A stretch of DNA of 64,000 nucleotides from Icerya purchasi (taxonomy: Eukaryota > Arthropoda > Insecta > Hemiptera > Monophlebidae), in contig CM077115.1 of assembly GCA_039619475.1 (NCBI GenBank), forward strand, positions 484,170,400 through 484,234,399, given 5' to 3'. The translations under genes and the position numbers were made by a program. Each line of letters opens with the position of its first letter. The stretch's first letter is position 1. The notes below the pieces were generated by a model that was not told where the DNA came from, did not search any database, and saw nothing but the letters and a program-made list of their open reading frames with translations. Shown piece after piece: positions 34,580 to 46,300 of this stretch.

Positions 34580-35153
34580 CAGAAGGGGCGGATACAGAAA
34601 AACATTTTGGGGAGGGAAATTATATAATTACGTAATATCTCATATGGTAGACAGTAGATTGAGAAATACTTTGTTTCATAAAGAAAATCAAATAGTGACC
34701 TCTTTAGAAATTTAAAAATGTGTTTTAAAATTACGTAACTATTACAATTTGATTTAAATTTTGTTTCATTCTTAGATGAAAAATAAACAAATTATAAAAT
34801 CGTACCTAAAAAATGGTAGTTTAGAATTTGAATAGTAAATTAATAGAAAGAATAGAACGAGATTGTATTTTCATTAGATTATACTTTTTTTTTTATTTTT
34901 TGTTAGTAATCCAATCCGAATTCTTTGTCCGTAAGTGACTAAAATAAAATATACATTTTTCACTGAACTATTTTCATTTACATTACAAAATAAAAATTAA
35001 AAATGAACAAAAAAGACCAAAAATCGAATCCATAATTTATGCAAATCTTTTATGGTATAAATTAAGTATCCCCGTTGTAACAAATTTTTTCATTGAGATT
35101 TTGGTTCTTTGAAGGGAGGATGTCCCCTATTTTTCCCCGTGGATCCGCCACTG
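34580..35153. mobile_element. hAT-like element with GGCGGAT ends (574 bp)
   Basis: Left end CAGAAGGGGCGGATACAG; right-end complement CAGTGGCGGATCCACGGGG. CAGTGGCGGAT-type termini are characteristic of hAT elements. The element is absent from the paralogous site near 18745-18770. The flanks GTTCATTA and TTATAAAA do not match, so the duplication has decayed or the border has been modified. Interior non-coding. Confidence 0.6.
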
Positions 35154-35217
35154 TTATAAAAGAGAAACTTATGATAATGTAAACGTAAATTAAGGTTAAA
35201 AACATCAGGACTAGTAT

Positions 35218-35518
35218 CAAGGCCGTGTCCACGGGGTGGGTTTTGGGGGTTAACCCCCCTCCCCATGAGAACTGAAATAGCCTAGGTATTTCATTAATAT
35301 TTTATGCAAAATTTTTTGTTACGAGTATAATCAATAACATATGTAATTTTTATTAATGTTTATACAGTAATTCGTTTATTTAAATTATTAATATATAAAT
35401 CAAAATGATGGAAATTATTAATAGCATGAATATTAGTGAAAAATGTATTTTTATTTATAAAATAAATACGCGAAGAAAATTTTCACCCCCCCCCCTCCAA
35501 ATTCTGAGTACGGGCCTG
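35218..35518 (+). mobile_element. hAT-like MITE family B, copy 3, perfect target duplication
   Basis: CAAGGCCGTGTCCACGGGG at the left and TCTGAGTACGGGCCTG at the right are imperfect inverted repeats. ACTAGTAT is duplicated exactly at 35210-35217 and 35519-35526. The paralogue at 18868-18875 (ACTAGCAT) is an empty site. It is about 110 bp shorter than the 13686 copy owing to an internal deletion near TGAAATAG. Confidence 0.93.
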
Positions 35519-35632
35519 ACTAGTATAGTGTTAAAGGCAGTGAATAAAATTTAAAATAAATCTGGAAGATATAAAAAAAAAAAGAAAAAATTATGAAATA
35601 AATAAAAATGAAGATAGAATTAAAAATATCTT

Positions 35633-35636
<4 letters not shown>

Positions 35637-35686
<50 letters not shown>
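35637..35686. repeat. (AT)n microsatellite, about 50 bp
   Basis: Uninterrupted AT dinucleotides immediately left of the 4.4-kb insertion. The paralogous site has only a short ATATATAAT stretch. Confidence 0.97.
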
Positions 35687-35689
<3 letters not shown>

Positions 35690-35793
35690 GGAGTCGTATA
35701 TACATATATTCCTCACCCAGAAAGGCTGGTAACTGAGGTTGAGTACACCAATTTTCCTTTAACCGTTCCCCTAGATGTTAGCGGTAACATTAA

Positions 35794-36450
35794 CCCTAGA
35801 ACGACAAGGCTGTGTCATATATGACACCTATCAACTTCTTTACTGTACATGCGCCCCACTTCTGATCGGACATGCCTGATCCCTTGGTTACCCTCCTAGC
35901 AAGTATTCAACTAGTTGTGGTTAAAGTTATTTTGCGTTCAGTCCATTGCGTGATAAGTTATTAAACATTTTTGAGAGACAATTTTTGTAGTGTTTTAAAA
36001 AATGAGTTTACGATTTTTAACTGATGAGGAAATAGTGTATGAACTCCTCAAACAATCAGAGGGGGGAAATGAAGATGACAATGGTACTATAAATGACTCG
36101 GAAAGCGAAACGGAAGATAATGTTTTACCAGACGATGGACGTGAAGAAGATGAGATTTTTCCTGAAAATGATGACGACGTAGATGGAATATATTTTGATT
36201 GTGATGGAAGAAATTACGTTTTTGGTCGGGATATAGAGACAACTTTGGATTGACACTGCGTTGTCTAGTCCATATTCTAAAACTTGTCACATAAAAATGG
36301 GTCACCCTCTTTCAGGCGCAGACGAACTCAGACCTTTTTACAAACCACCTACGGTGATTTTCAGGTATCATCCGTCAAACGTTATCATTTGTGTTAGTGA
36401 GAAATACGAGTTACCAAATAGTCCAAAAAATAGCGTTCTTCGTTAACGAT
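35794..36450 (+). mobile_element. piggyBac element, 5' end fragment
   Basis: TTAA (35790-35793) is followed by the terminus CCCTAGAACGACAAGGC and a perfect 16-bp palindrome GTGTCATATATGACAC (35812-35827). TTAA targets with CCCTAGAA-type ends are diagnostic of piggyBac elements. A transposase N-terminus starts at 36002. No right terminus was found before other repeats begin, so the copy is truncated. Confidence 0.8.
36002..36253 (+). pseudogene. piggyBac-type transposase N-terminus
   Basis: An 83-codon frame opening SLRFLTDEEIVYELLKQSE, followed by a strongly acidic Asp/Glu stretch, the usual start of PGBD-type transposases. It ends at TGA 36251-36253. A shifted frame (36261-36446, SPYSKTCHIKMGHPLSGADE) may continue it. 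The catalytic DDD domain and the C-terminal zinc finger are absent, so no active enzyme is possible. Confidence 0.65.
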
Positions 36451-37319
36451 TTAGTTTTTCCCCGCGTATAGCATGTTATACGTGCATACATATATATAAT
36501 CACAAAACACAAATTTTACATCGTTTTATTGGGTTATTCACTTTTTTAAAATATTTTCTAATAATGAATTCAGCGTGAAATACAGATAAACAGACTTTCG
36601 CGGTGTAAATTTAAGAGTTCTGTTAGCAATAGTGATACGAAACGGACGAAAATTATTAATATTAATAATCGGTCAAATGCATTGTCGGTTTTTTAAATAT
36701 TTTGTTAATGTATAGTCAACCGTATTTAAAAATTTACAAACTATCAACTCCACGTCATTTAAAGTGTAACATAACTGGATTGAATTTGCTTCTGATACAT
36801 ATTCCTTATATTATCTTTCTTTTTTATTCGTATCTAGCAAGTTTATTTGAGGATACGTTTATTGAAGTTTTTTCTGTTATCTATGATTTTAATTATATAT
36901 TTAATTCCTTAACGAATCAACCTTGGTTTCAAAAAAACATCGAAAAAGACAAAAGCGCAAAATTTTTTAAACAAACACATTTATGTTAATACTGGGCGAA
37001 AAATATATACGATATTACAAATTAAAAATTAAATATCTTTGTTTTGAATTTAATATAATGTAAATGTAAATTATGGAAATCTTTAAATTATCTCACAGGA
37101 TGTTCAGTACATAAAACATCCTGCCCGGCTAACCTTTTTTTTTTTTTTTTTTAGTTCGTTTAGAAAAATTTTCAATCTTCAAAACACTGGACTAATATTA
37201 TTTTCGTAAAAATTTTAATAAAGCCAATAAGGAAGAAGCTTTCAAACCTTGAATTTGTTTAAATATTCCCGATAAATGCACTGCGGGAAATTCTATTTTA
37301 AAAATAATGGATAATTTTC
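36451..37319. other. AT-rich non-coding
   Basis: No gene was recognised. T run near 37137-37153. The 95-codon frame at 36702 lacks recognisable motifs. Confidence 0.4.
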
Positions 37320-37800
37320 TTCTCTATATAAATAGGCAAAGACAAAACAGTTCAATACCTTCTTCTCCACTGTTTATTAACCGATTTTCTTGCTTTTTTT
37401 TTCTGTTTCTGTTTAGTAACTGTTGATGATCTTTAGAGTTATCAGTACACAACATTTTGGAAACAGTTATAGTTTTTTTTTCGTATTTAAATAAAAAAGT
37501 AATACAAAAAGTGAAAAAAGAAATCGGTCCAGCCAGTAAATCTGTTCTTATTGAAATGTTTTAATTTTTCTTAATAATCATCATTATTGGCTTTTTTACA
37601 GTGTACTAAATCTTAAAGTGTCATTTAATTTTTGTATTGAAAGTACATGTAAAAGTATATATTCTCAGATATATAATGAACGAATGTATAAGAGTGGGGA
37701 AAAATTTTTGGAAATATACAAATTCATATATATTTTCCTAAAATTTTTAATTACAATTATGGTCGAATTTGGACAAATGGGGAAACGCTAGTATTTATAA
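37320..37800 (+). repeat. dispersed repeat C, copy 2 (no MITE, internal deletion)
   Basis: Aligns with 29640-30241 from CTCTATATAAATAGGCAAAG through GGTCGAATTTGGAC. About 90 bp present in copy 1 (TATCAATAAGTGAAGG to TAATTG) is missing after GTGTCATTTAAT. At the position of the family A MITE this copy reads GGAAACGCTAGTATTTATAA without interruption, so it is an empty site. Confidence 0.78.
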
Positions 37801-38554
37801 ACACGTGACTGAAGTGGCAAACTGTAAATATATGAGATACATCTACATTGCAAAATTATTTAATCAACCGAGAATAACACTCTTACTGAATAGCATGGAC
37901 TCATCAAATTAAATGGCGAATTAAAATCACGGTTTTTATAATCTATTTGTATTTACCTGAAATTGCGCACAAGCAAGAATATATAAATTGACGCATTCCC
38001 CGTTTTTAGAATTAACTTAAAAATATTAATGACTTAGTAATTATATAATGATTCATTAACCTTAGTGTGGTGAACATTAACGTCCCAAGTCCGAGTAAAA
38101 ACAGTCAGTGAAAGTTTTTATATGTATAATAATTGAAAGTTTTTAGAATATTTATTAATTAATAAACTGGCGTACCTTGGTGGGTAGTTTTCACAAAATT
38201 AAAAATGCAGTATCGCGATTTTTTTTTTATTTTCTAGCTACTAATGCTTAATTAGTAACCTACATGTGTATGCCGGGTGTAGGAGTGTCATCTACGTATT
38301 TTTCCAACATAAATCTAAACCGTTCATAAATATGCTTTGTTACTGCATTTGATTTGTAGGTACATTTTTTCCTTTATTCGATTAGCAAACGAACTATTTA
38401 TATTATTTTCCTATAAACACTTCGGCGTTTTAAGCATTTTAATTGTTACTGGCAGTTCATGAGTAATTTCTTGTTTTGTCTAAAAATAAAGCGAGCAGTA
38501 CATAAAAAAATAATAATAATTAAAAAAATCGACTCAGCAATACTTGATGCGTGT
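37801..38554. other. AT-rich non-coding
   Basis: Nothing recognised. Confidence 0.4.
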
Positions 38555-40146
38555 TTTGTAGGGAAAAAGAAAGTTGGGTCCGGAACCAGACTTTTTAGCT
38601 AAGGAAATAAACCTAATAAAAGTCCAGGTCACGACGGAATAACAAACGAACAGATAAAACTGGGCGGGGAAATGTTAATAAAGTCTTTAATATTACTATA
38701 TAATAAAATTTTAAAATCAGGGACCATTCCAACAGAATGGAAATACTCGCATATTATAATAATATATAAGAAGGGTGACCGTCATAAAACCGGAAACTAC
38801 CGTCCTAATCCTCTAGGTCTGAGCATTTCAAAACTGTTTTCAAAATTATTAGAAAAAAGATTAAAACATTCTCTAGAAAGCCAACAACCAATAGAGCAGC
38901 CGTTGGTTTTAGGAAGACTTTTTCAACAATAGACCACTTGTACACTATAAATCAAATCATTGAAAAAAGTAATGAATACCAAATTAATGCACATTTAGCC
39001 CTGATAGACTATAACAAAACGTTTGATTCCATAAAGCACGAATTTATTGTTAAAGCATTGTATAATCAGGGGGTCCCAGGAAATCTGATAAAGATAATTC
39101 AGGAATTATATCGAGGGCTAAAGGGACGGATAATAACGGATAATACAGGTCGCTACTTTTCTATTAACAAGGGGGTTAGGCAAAGGGACCTACTATCACC
39201 AATTTTATTTAATTATGCACTAGAAGAGATTTTTAGGAAGTTGGGATGGGAGGACAAGGGTATAAACATTAATGGCACCAAACTATCAAACTTAAGATTT
39301 GCCGATGATATAATTCTTCTCGCTGCATCCTTAGAGGAACTAAAAGATATGTTACTGGAACTAGATGGTGTAGGGTCAGAAGCAGGACTGTCCATAAATA
39401 ATAAGAAAACTAGGATATTAACAAAAAACAAATATCACCCCACAATGCAAATTAACAATACCCAATCGGAGGTAACAGATGAAGCGACGTATTTAGGTCA
39501 GCTGCTCTCATTCAATAATCATATGGAAAAAGAAATAAACTTCAGAATAACAAAGACATGGAAATTGGTCGCTTAAGAGTATATTCAAGGGTCCTTTTAA
39601 TAACACACAAAAAAGTCAGATTTTTAATATGTGCGTGGTACCAGTGCTAACCTATGGGTGTCAAACCTGGCCATTAAATAGTCTAACAACTAACAAGTTC
39701 AGAACAACACAGAATGCAATAGAAAGATCAATTCTTAAAGTCAGGAAAAAAGATCGAGTTAGATTAGAAAAAATTAAAAGCACCTTGAGTAAGAATGTAG
39801 ACGTAGTAGGTCTTGTAAGGAGGAGAAAGTGGGAATGGGCCGGCCACGTAATAAGACTAAAAGACAACCCCGCTGGACTTACAGGGTCGTTTTTTGGTAT
39901 GTGTCGCATCATAAGCGTAAAGCGGGACACCAAAAGTGTAAGTGGAAAGACGACTTAAACATATTTCTAAACTATAAGCACTTTGAAAAAATATCAAATA
40001 GATAGAACGGAATGGGGACGGTTAAAGGAAACCTTTGCTCTTTACGGGCCGAGGAAATTTAATTTATAAGATATTAGTATTATTTGGTTTAAATTTTTGA
40101 TTGAATGTTTCTGTTTCCTCAATAAAGGTATTTTGATTTTGATTTG
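38555..40146 (+). mobile_element. RTE-type LINE: reverse transcriptase and 3' end
   Basis: A 5'-truncated RTE (BovB-like) copy. It starts inside the RT with KSPGHDGITNEQIKLGGEM. A frame at 38672 gives IPTEWKYSHIIIIYKKGD and NYRPNPLGLS. The frame 38938-39576 has LIDYNKTFDSIKHEF, GVRQRDLLSPILF (usual GVRQGD, so Gly to Arg) and the catalytic FADD box in LRFADDIILL. The 39629-39958 frame gives VLTYGCQTWPLN and RKWEWAGHVIRLKDNPA. After another shift come KCKWKDDLN and ETFALYGPRKFNL, ending near 40068. A short 3' UTR ends in a TTTTGAT-type repeat, as in RTE elements. Several frame breaks make it inactive. Confidence 0.85.
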
Positions 40147-40359
40147 ATACATATATTATATATGATAATCTTTAGAAATATTATATTTTTAGTCGTAGAA
40201 AATTAAGAAACATGTAAAAAAGCTCAGTCTAAAAGGTTATATATTTGTTTTCGCTTTACTTTTGTTTGGTTTAAGTTACACTTTAGCCAAGAAAAGGTAA
40301 GTTAAAATGCTCACGATGATTTTTTCGAATAAACATACTACAATCTTCTATTCAATTTT

Positions 40360-40779
40360 ATTTATTTCGTCTTCTCGCAATTCTCGTACTTAATATCAGT
40401 GTTCTCTTAGCTATTTGCTCTCTTCTCTTTCATACTTATGTGATATTTCTTTAGTATCCAAACTCGATCTATAATTTATAATCTCTTTTCTAAATATTCC
40501 ATCTAAATCGATTTTATGTGGGTGCCTGGTCACGTCGCTATTGCTGGAAACGAATTAGTCGATTCTTTATCTCAAATCGCAGTCATAATGCAGTCCTTCT
40601 ATTGGAAAGTTTTCAGCTGATATCTATTCAACTCCGCAATCATTCTAGGTTTTATTATTTTCCATTTTTTCGTCACTCAGTGATTTCTGCTATTTTTAAT
40701 TTATGTACGGGACACTCTTTATTGCCTTCCGCTCTTCATAGATTCTCTCCCACTATATCTTCTGATTACCCGCTACACT
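40360..40779 (+). pseudogene. RNase H-LINE fragment inside duplicated segment, copy 2
   Basis: Bases from 40507 read IDFMWVPGHVAIAGNELVDS, then LSQIAVI, without the stop found in the paralogue. Further downstream comes SLCTGHSLLPSALHRFSP. Homology to copy 1 ends near 40779, before the DLNHILFEC motif that copy 1 retains. Confidence 0.65.
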
Positions 40780-41160
40780 ATTTTTTAACTATTTTATACG
40801 GAGCAACTGGTTTAATAGTATGCTATTCAACTTTATTGCAGCGAGTTCATCTATTTTTGATTAAATTAGTGAATTAAATTAGTTTATTTTTAAACACGTA
40901 TGAGTGTAATAAATGGAATTTATCTTTATTTGATGTTTAATTAAGTTTTTACATATTTTCAAAGTTTATTTTCTTTTCAGAACACTAAATATAATCTTTA
41001 TCTTTTTTACTTTATATAAAAATTTATAATTTCTACAATTTCAGTTTATTTCTCCACTTTTCAGTAATTCATACGTTAAACAAAATTAATAAATAATATA
41101 AGTTAAAGAAAACAAAATACAAATAATAACGTAGAGTAAAGTAATCGGAACAACATAAAA
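40780..41160. other. AT-rich non-coding
   Basis: Nothing recognised. Confidence 0.4.
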
Positions 41161-41164
41161 CTAA

Positions 41165-41350
41165 ATCAGAATCAGAATACCTTTACTGGGACAGTTTTTA
41201 CAATAAAAAATTATTACATTTATTTAACGACCCAAAGTAGGGCCCACTACTCCCTCGGCCCATATTGAGCAAAGGTCTCTCGCAAGCATTTTCATTCTAA
41301 CCTATCTATGGCTATTGTTTGGAAGTTTGTTTGTTTTAAAAACTTATTCA
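41165..41350 (-). mobile_element. RTE-type LINE, 3' end (minus strand)
   Basis: The minus strand reads RETFAQYGPRE, the terminal coding motif of the RTE family, then a short UTR and the tail GTAAAGGTATTCTGATTCTG. This parallels the plus-strand copy's TAAAGGTATTTTGATTTTG. It belongs with the endonuclease fragment at 42765-43390. Confidence 0.7.
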
Positions 41351-41429
41351 AATCATCATTGCAGCATGTTATTTACTTACCTCTCTTCCTTTTTCCTTCC
41401 CACAGTTGCCAAAAAGTACTTTTATAAGT

Positions 41430-42760
41430 CTAACATTTATTAGTGATTTTACAATCTATTAGTGAATTATTGTTTATGGGTGTGATTATATTAACGTTTT
41501 ATATTCCTAGTTGGAAGCGATCCATGACCATCTCTTTCTTTTTCACAACTGGCGTTTTACTCCCAACAGAATTCCTATTCTATCTTTCATTTCTGTTCGT
41601 CTGTCCAATTTTTCTCCCTATATTTTCTCCTATGATAAATTTCCGTACTTTCCTCCTAATTATTTCAGTTTCATACATCCTCCTCACGTATTTCATTTGT
41701 CAAGTTCTGTTAAATTCCTTCCTCACTCTATAGTTAAATCTGAATTTCACATGGTTTTAAGTTCTTTATATCCCAATCATTTCGTTATTTTTACTAATGG
41801 TTCTAAGAGGGCTGGTGAGGTTGGTGCCGCCTTTGTTTTTCCTTCTTATAACTACTCTGAATCGTTTAACCTTCCTTCCTGCTGTTCTATATTTACTGCT
41901 GAATCTGCTGCCATACTTCATTCAATTCTTTTTATCTCTTCCTCTTCTATCCTTTCAGATAAATTTCTTTTAAAAGCTGACTCTGAAAGTGTTTTGCAGG
42001 CGATTTCTTCTCCCTTACCGTTGCCTTCTTTTGAACCTTTCATTCTCTTTATTCGCAATCTTATTCACGAATTATTCGTGTTCCATTCTATCCAAATAGA
42101 TCTACTATGGATCCCTGGCCATGCTGAAATTGAGGGTAATGAGGTGGCTGATTCCTTGGCTGCTCAGGAGCTTCGAATGGACATCTTCTTTATAAATTTC
42201 CCGCTTACAATATTAATTATATTTCCAAACAGTTTCACCTTAGATTATGGAAGGATATTTATTTTTCCCTTTTCTCCAACCCGAATTCCTTGTATCTTTC
42301 CGTTCAGCCCTTACCTTCTCTGAACAGATGGTTTGCCAAGTTTCCTTTTCGTTGTCGTCCCCTGTACACTGCCATATGTCGTCTTCGTTTCGGTTATACC
42401 TTTTTCCCTTCGTCACTTTTTTGTTTTTCCCTCGTCTCTTCTCCGCGTTGTCCTCTTCACCTAGAAGATTTCTTTTTTCTATGTGATGTCAATCATATTT
42501 TCTTCGAATGTTTTTCACTTTCTTCAGAATGTTCTCTCTTCTATTCTCAGCTTTTGGATCTTGGTCTTCCTACTCCGTACAATGACTATTATGTTCTCTC
42601 TTTTCCTTCTTTGTCAGTTGTTCTTATTCTAGCTTCTTTCATTCATTCAAATATAATATGTTATGCTCCTTTTGAGCTATTACTTAAATTCCTCGGTTGA
42701 TTGGGCTGTTGTTGTTCGTTAGCGTACCCATATAAAAAACAAAAAAAACACCTTCTTTCT
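41430..42760 (+). pseudogene. RNase H and C-terminal region of a LINE, with A-rich tail
   Basis: The longest RNase H-bearing copy. The frame 41511-42323 shows the RNase H order TNGSKRAGEVGAAFVF (41793 on), FTAESAAILHSI, LKADSESVLQAISS and LLWIPGHAEIEGNEVADSLA. The first catalytic residue, normally Asp in TDGSK, reads Asn here. Overlapping frames continue with LSVQPLPSLNRWFAKFPF, then DVNHIFFECFSLSSE, and end at LLKFLG followed by TGA (42698-42700). A short UTR and an A-rich tail (about 42733-42752) follow. RT and endonuclease are absent. It lies between two minus-strand RTE pieces, which suggests it inserted into that element. Confidence 0.8.
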
Positions 42761-42764
42761 TCGT

Positions 42765-43390
42765 TTTTTTAAAAAAAAGTTATTTAATACTTTCGATCTA
42801 AACTCCTGACAAATCATTATGAGTCTCCAGCCTCTTTTGTTACGCTTTCCATAACCAAATGTTTCCAGTGTTTCAAATTCGTTTTCTTGTCTTAGACCTA
42901 TTTGGCTATTCCAATCTCCCATTAGGAATATTTTCTTTTCTTTTTCTTTTAATTCGTCCTGGGTAATTTCTTCCACCGTTTCGTAGAATCTTTCCACTTC
43001 CTCGTCATCCGACGCAGTCGTAGGGGCATAAATTTTTATGCATGTTATATTAGTTTCTTTGACTTTCAGTCTTAGAATTGCAATTCTATCCGAAATACTT
43101 TTTATCTCCTTCACTGCCTTTATACAACTTGTACTAATTTAAAAAACCCCTTTTTATCCTCCACTACTTCTTATGTAGTGGAACAAATTACTCTTTTTAG
43201 TTATTTGAATTTTCTCCCCTTCTCTATGGATTTCGGATATACCTAATACGTTTAACCCGGACTTTATAAAAGCGTTTTTGTGTTCCGTGAAATTTTCGGG
43301 TTTGAGTAAAGATCTTACATTGAGGGTGCCTGTTGTAAATTTACTACTGTTCGTTTTTTTATTTATGGCTGATAAAATATTCAATTTAAT
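42765..43390 (-). pseudogene. RTE-type endonuclease fragment (minus strand)
   Basis: Minus-strand frames read TLNVRSLLKPENFTEHKNAF and LNVLGISEIHREGEKI, then after a stop SDRIAILRLKVKETNITCIK, IYAPTTASDDEEVERFYETV and FLMGDWNSQIG. This is the apurinic-type endonuclease of RTE elements, often annotated in hosts as craniofacial development protein 2-like. The usual GDFN motif reads GDWN. The domain stops near KVLNNFFLKKRRKK at 42765, where the plus-strand LINE begins, and the RT is missing from this copy. Confidence 0.8.
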
Positions 43391-46300
43391 TTAATTTTTA
43401 CTTTTTTCCAAAGTATTTTTGTTTTTTATTTTTCAGGAAACGCTTGCAAGAGTATTGGTATACTTACCCAGGATTACCATTCCTTTCGGACAGGAAAACA
43501 TAACTAAACATTCAAATTTAAAACCTTTTCTCATAAAAAACACTGAAATTTACCGAATGCCTATCGGAACAGAAAATATTTTTCCTCGTCTGCCTTGTAC
43601 CATTGTTTTTGACCGTTCTCCGTTCAAATAGCCAGGCTTATATGTAAACGTATGGTAACCAATTTGCAGGAAACAAATTTCACATTTCTTGCTATTTTTA
43701 AATTATAACTTTGCTTCTTACTCAAACCTTACACTGAGATGAAAGAATGGTGAGAATGAAGACCAGAGTTTTATGTAATTTATTATTTCTGAAAAAATAT
43801 TATTGTTTAATTAATTTTTATAAATTAATAAGTAACACAAATATTCTCCAATTGGTCATTTATAATCATGGTTTATTTAACGTAAGTTCAATCAATTATT
43901 CAACATAATTTTGAATGCTATTATTTTTTGATTAAGAATAAAAATAAATATTTGAAGAAAATTAATTTAATTATCAACTGAATAAAATCATGTTTAGCAA
44001 TTATTCAAATAATTAACAATTGATTTCTTAAATTTCTTTATTAATTTTTGTTTTCATTACATTTATTTATTTTTTAAGCGCAAATAATATTTTATTTCCA
44101 GTTATGAAAATTGATCATTCTAATATTTAATTAATTATAAAATCTGGTTTTCTTCATTCAAATTCTTAATTTGAAAGTTTTTCAAGAATAATTATAATTT
44201 TTTTTTCAAGATTAATACTTGTTTATAATTACATAATTGAAATGATCCAAATTTTATAACCAGAAATATTTTTTATTTATAATTTATTACAAATTTTAAG
44301 AAAATAAAATTTTTTACTAATTCAGGAAAGTTAAAAATTTTTTGTCATTCGCAAAAACAAATAATAGAAGACTAGAATTTATTATTTAACATTATACAAA
44401 GTTTTTAATGTATATATAGATATATATATATTTTTTTTCTAAGCTATATAATTGTCTTTCAATTTATTTTATCCTATCATTACTTCTCAATTATCGTAAG
44501 AAAATATATTTCTCTTATTATTTTTTAATATATTTATTGTAGTGGCTTTGAGAAACTTCAGTCTCTGAGCTCCCCTAAACTTTAACTCTAGATCCACGAC
44601 TGCTAACAGTATAAATAACGTTGAAATCGCTGTGGAGTATAAATAGCAAAATCAGTTGCTATAAGCAAAAAAAACAGCAGTTGCTAAACAGAAGAGCAAC
44701 GCATATTCTGACGCATGCGTAATATGAACTGGCAATAGCAGCATTCGGATAAATGAATAGCAACTGCTAGTGCCCTTCTAGCAGCAATTGTTATTTGTTC
44801 TTATTTCTACTTTATACCACTTTTCTCGATAAGCCGTCATTAAACGTTTTAGCGCTTTTTCCGTTGTCCTTTTCTATTTTTTCAATACATCAGACACCTG
44901 ATCTGAAAAAAAAACTGGGATAAAAATAAACACATACTTTCTTAATACAGTTCGATGTTAAATTTGTAGTAAATTACTCACACGTGTATTATAATCGAGA
45001 AATATTATTAATTTCGTTCGGTAAGTAGCGAACAAATTTTACACAACAATTCTCTGAAAGTCTGCCATTTTTATTTGTGTCACATTATACTCATTCGTAG
45101 ATTAAGTGTACCTTTTTTTTTAAGTACTGGCAAGCTCTCAGCCCCGTAATCTTTTTTTTTAAAATAATAGTTTCTATTTACCCCAATTCGTATTTTCCTG
45201 AACGCATAAATAAAAATCGAATTATGTATTAACAAAAACTATTTCTTTTTCAAATGACTTCATTTTAAGAAGTCCAAATAAATGTAATAAATATTAGCTA
45301 TTTATAGGGAATAAGAAATATGATGAAATTTTATTTTTTATCAAACTCAAAAAGAAAAGTTTATACGTTTGTCGAGTTTTTTTTAAAGTTTGTTAGTGCA
45401 TAACTGGTGCTTATGTGGATTGATTTGAACAATTCTTTGTCATTCGAAAGTGTACCAGCCAATGATGGTATCATATGAGTTTCCATCAAATAATGTAAAA
45501 CATGGGATGATCTAGTAATATAAAAAACTTGATTAATTTAAAATATTATTGATTTACCATGGGACCGTAAGTTGGAAAAAAATAATTTTTAATAAGACAA
45601 AAAGTTAAAATATCAGTTTTAATTACTGTAGATAAATATAGATTTGAATAAAAAAAAAACGAATCTGAAACTACCATAATGCTATTTACAAGCTTATTAT
45701 TGACGGAAATAATACGTCTTTAATGGCATCCTCTGGACTGACTCCAATGATATCCTTTCTTTATAAGAAATTGTACTAGTCAGTAGTCGTCCCATTTGAA
45801 TATTAGTAAGCACTGACGGAGTAGTCAACAAATAACGTACGCCATTCTCATAATGAATTTATTTTAATTACTTCGTTATATAAAACATTTATCAAAAACC
45901 CAAAACACATCATGATCATAAAATAATAATACAAATTCTACCGCTGAACCATGTACCAAGTGTTGCCAATCATTAATTAATACACTACACGCACATACAT
46001 ACACACATGTATATAATCAAAAATATAATAATCCAAATGTAAAGTTATTAAATGTATGAAATATATAACATGAGCATTATCACTTTAGATATTTGTATTT
46101 CTGCTGAGTCTTTAGTTTCCAGTACCATTAATTTGATTTTGGATGAGTTTATTATTACATTATTATTATCTTGTGCTTATTTGTTCACTGATAATGGTTA
46201 CTGGCAGTTTAGCTCATTTTAAAAACAGAATATAATCGCTTCAAGTTGATGCCTACCAATATTTTGCTAGTACCTTTTTCTTTTAAAAAATTTTAGCATT

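Larger units (their letters stand above)
33874..40779 (+). repeat. duplicated segment, copy 2, expanded by three insertions
   Basis: Homologous parts are 33874-34579, 35154-35217, 35519-35709 and 40147-40779, in the same order as 17855-19714. The intervening blocks are a hAT-like element (34580-35153), hAT-like MITE family B (35218-35518) and a 4.4-kb composite (35710-40146). A further small insertion after GAATTTTAAAC near 33935 is also seen. Confidence 0.85.
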
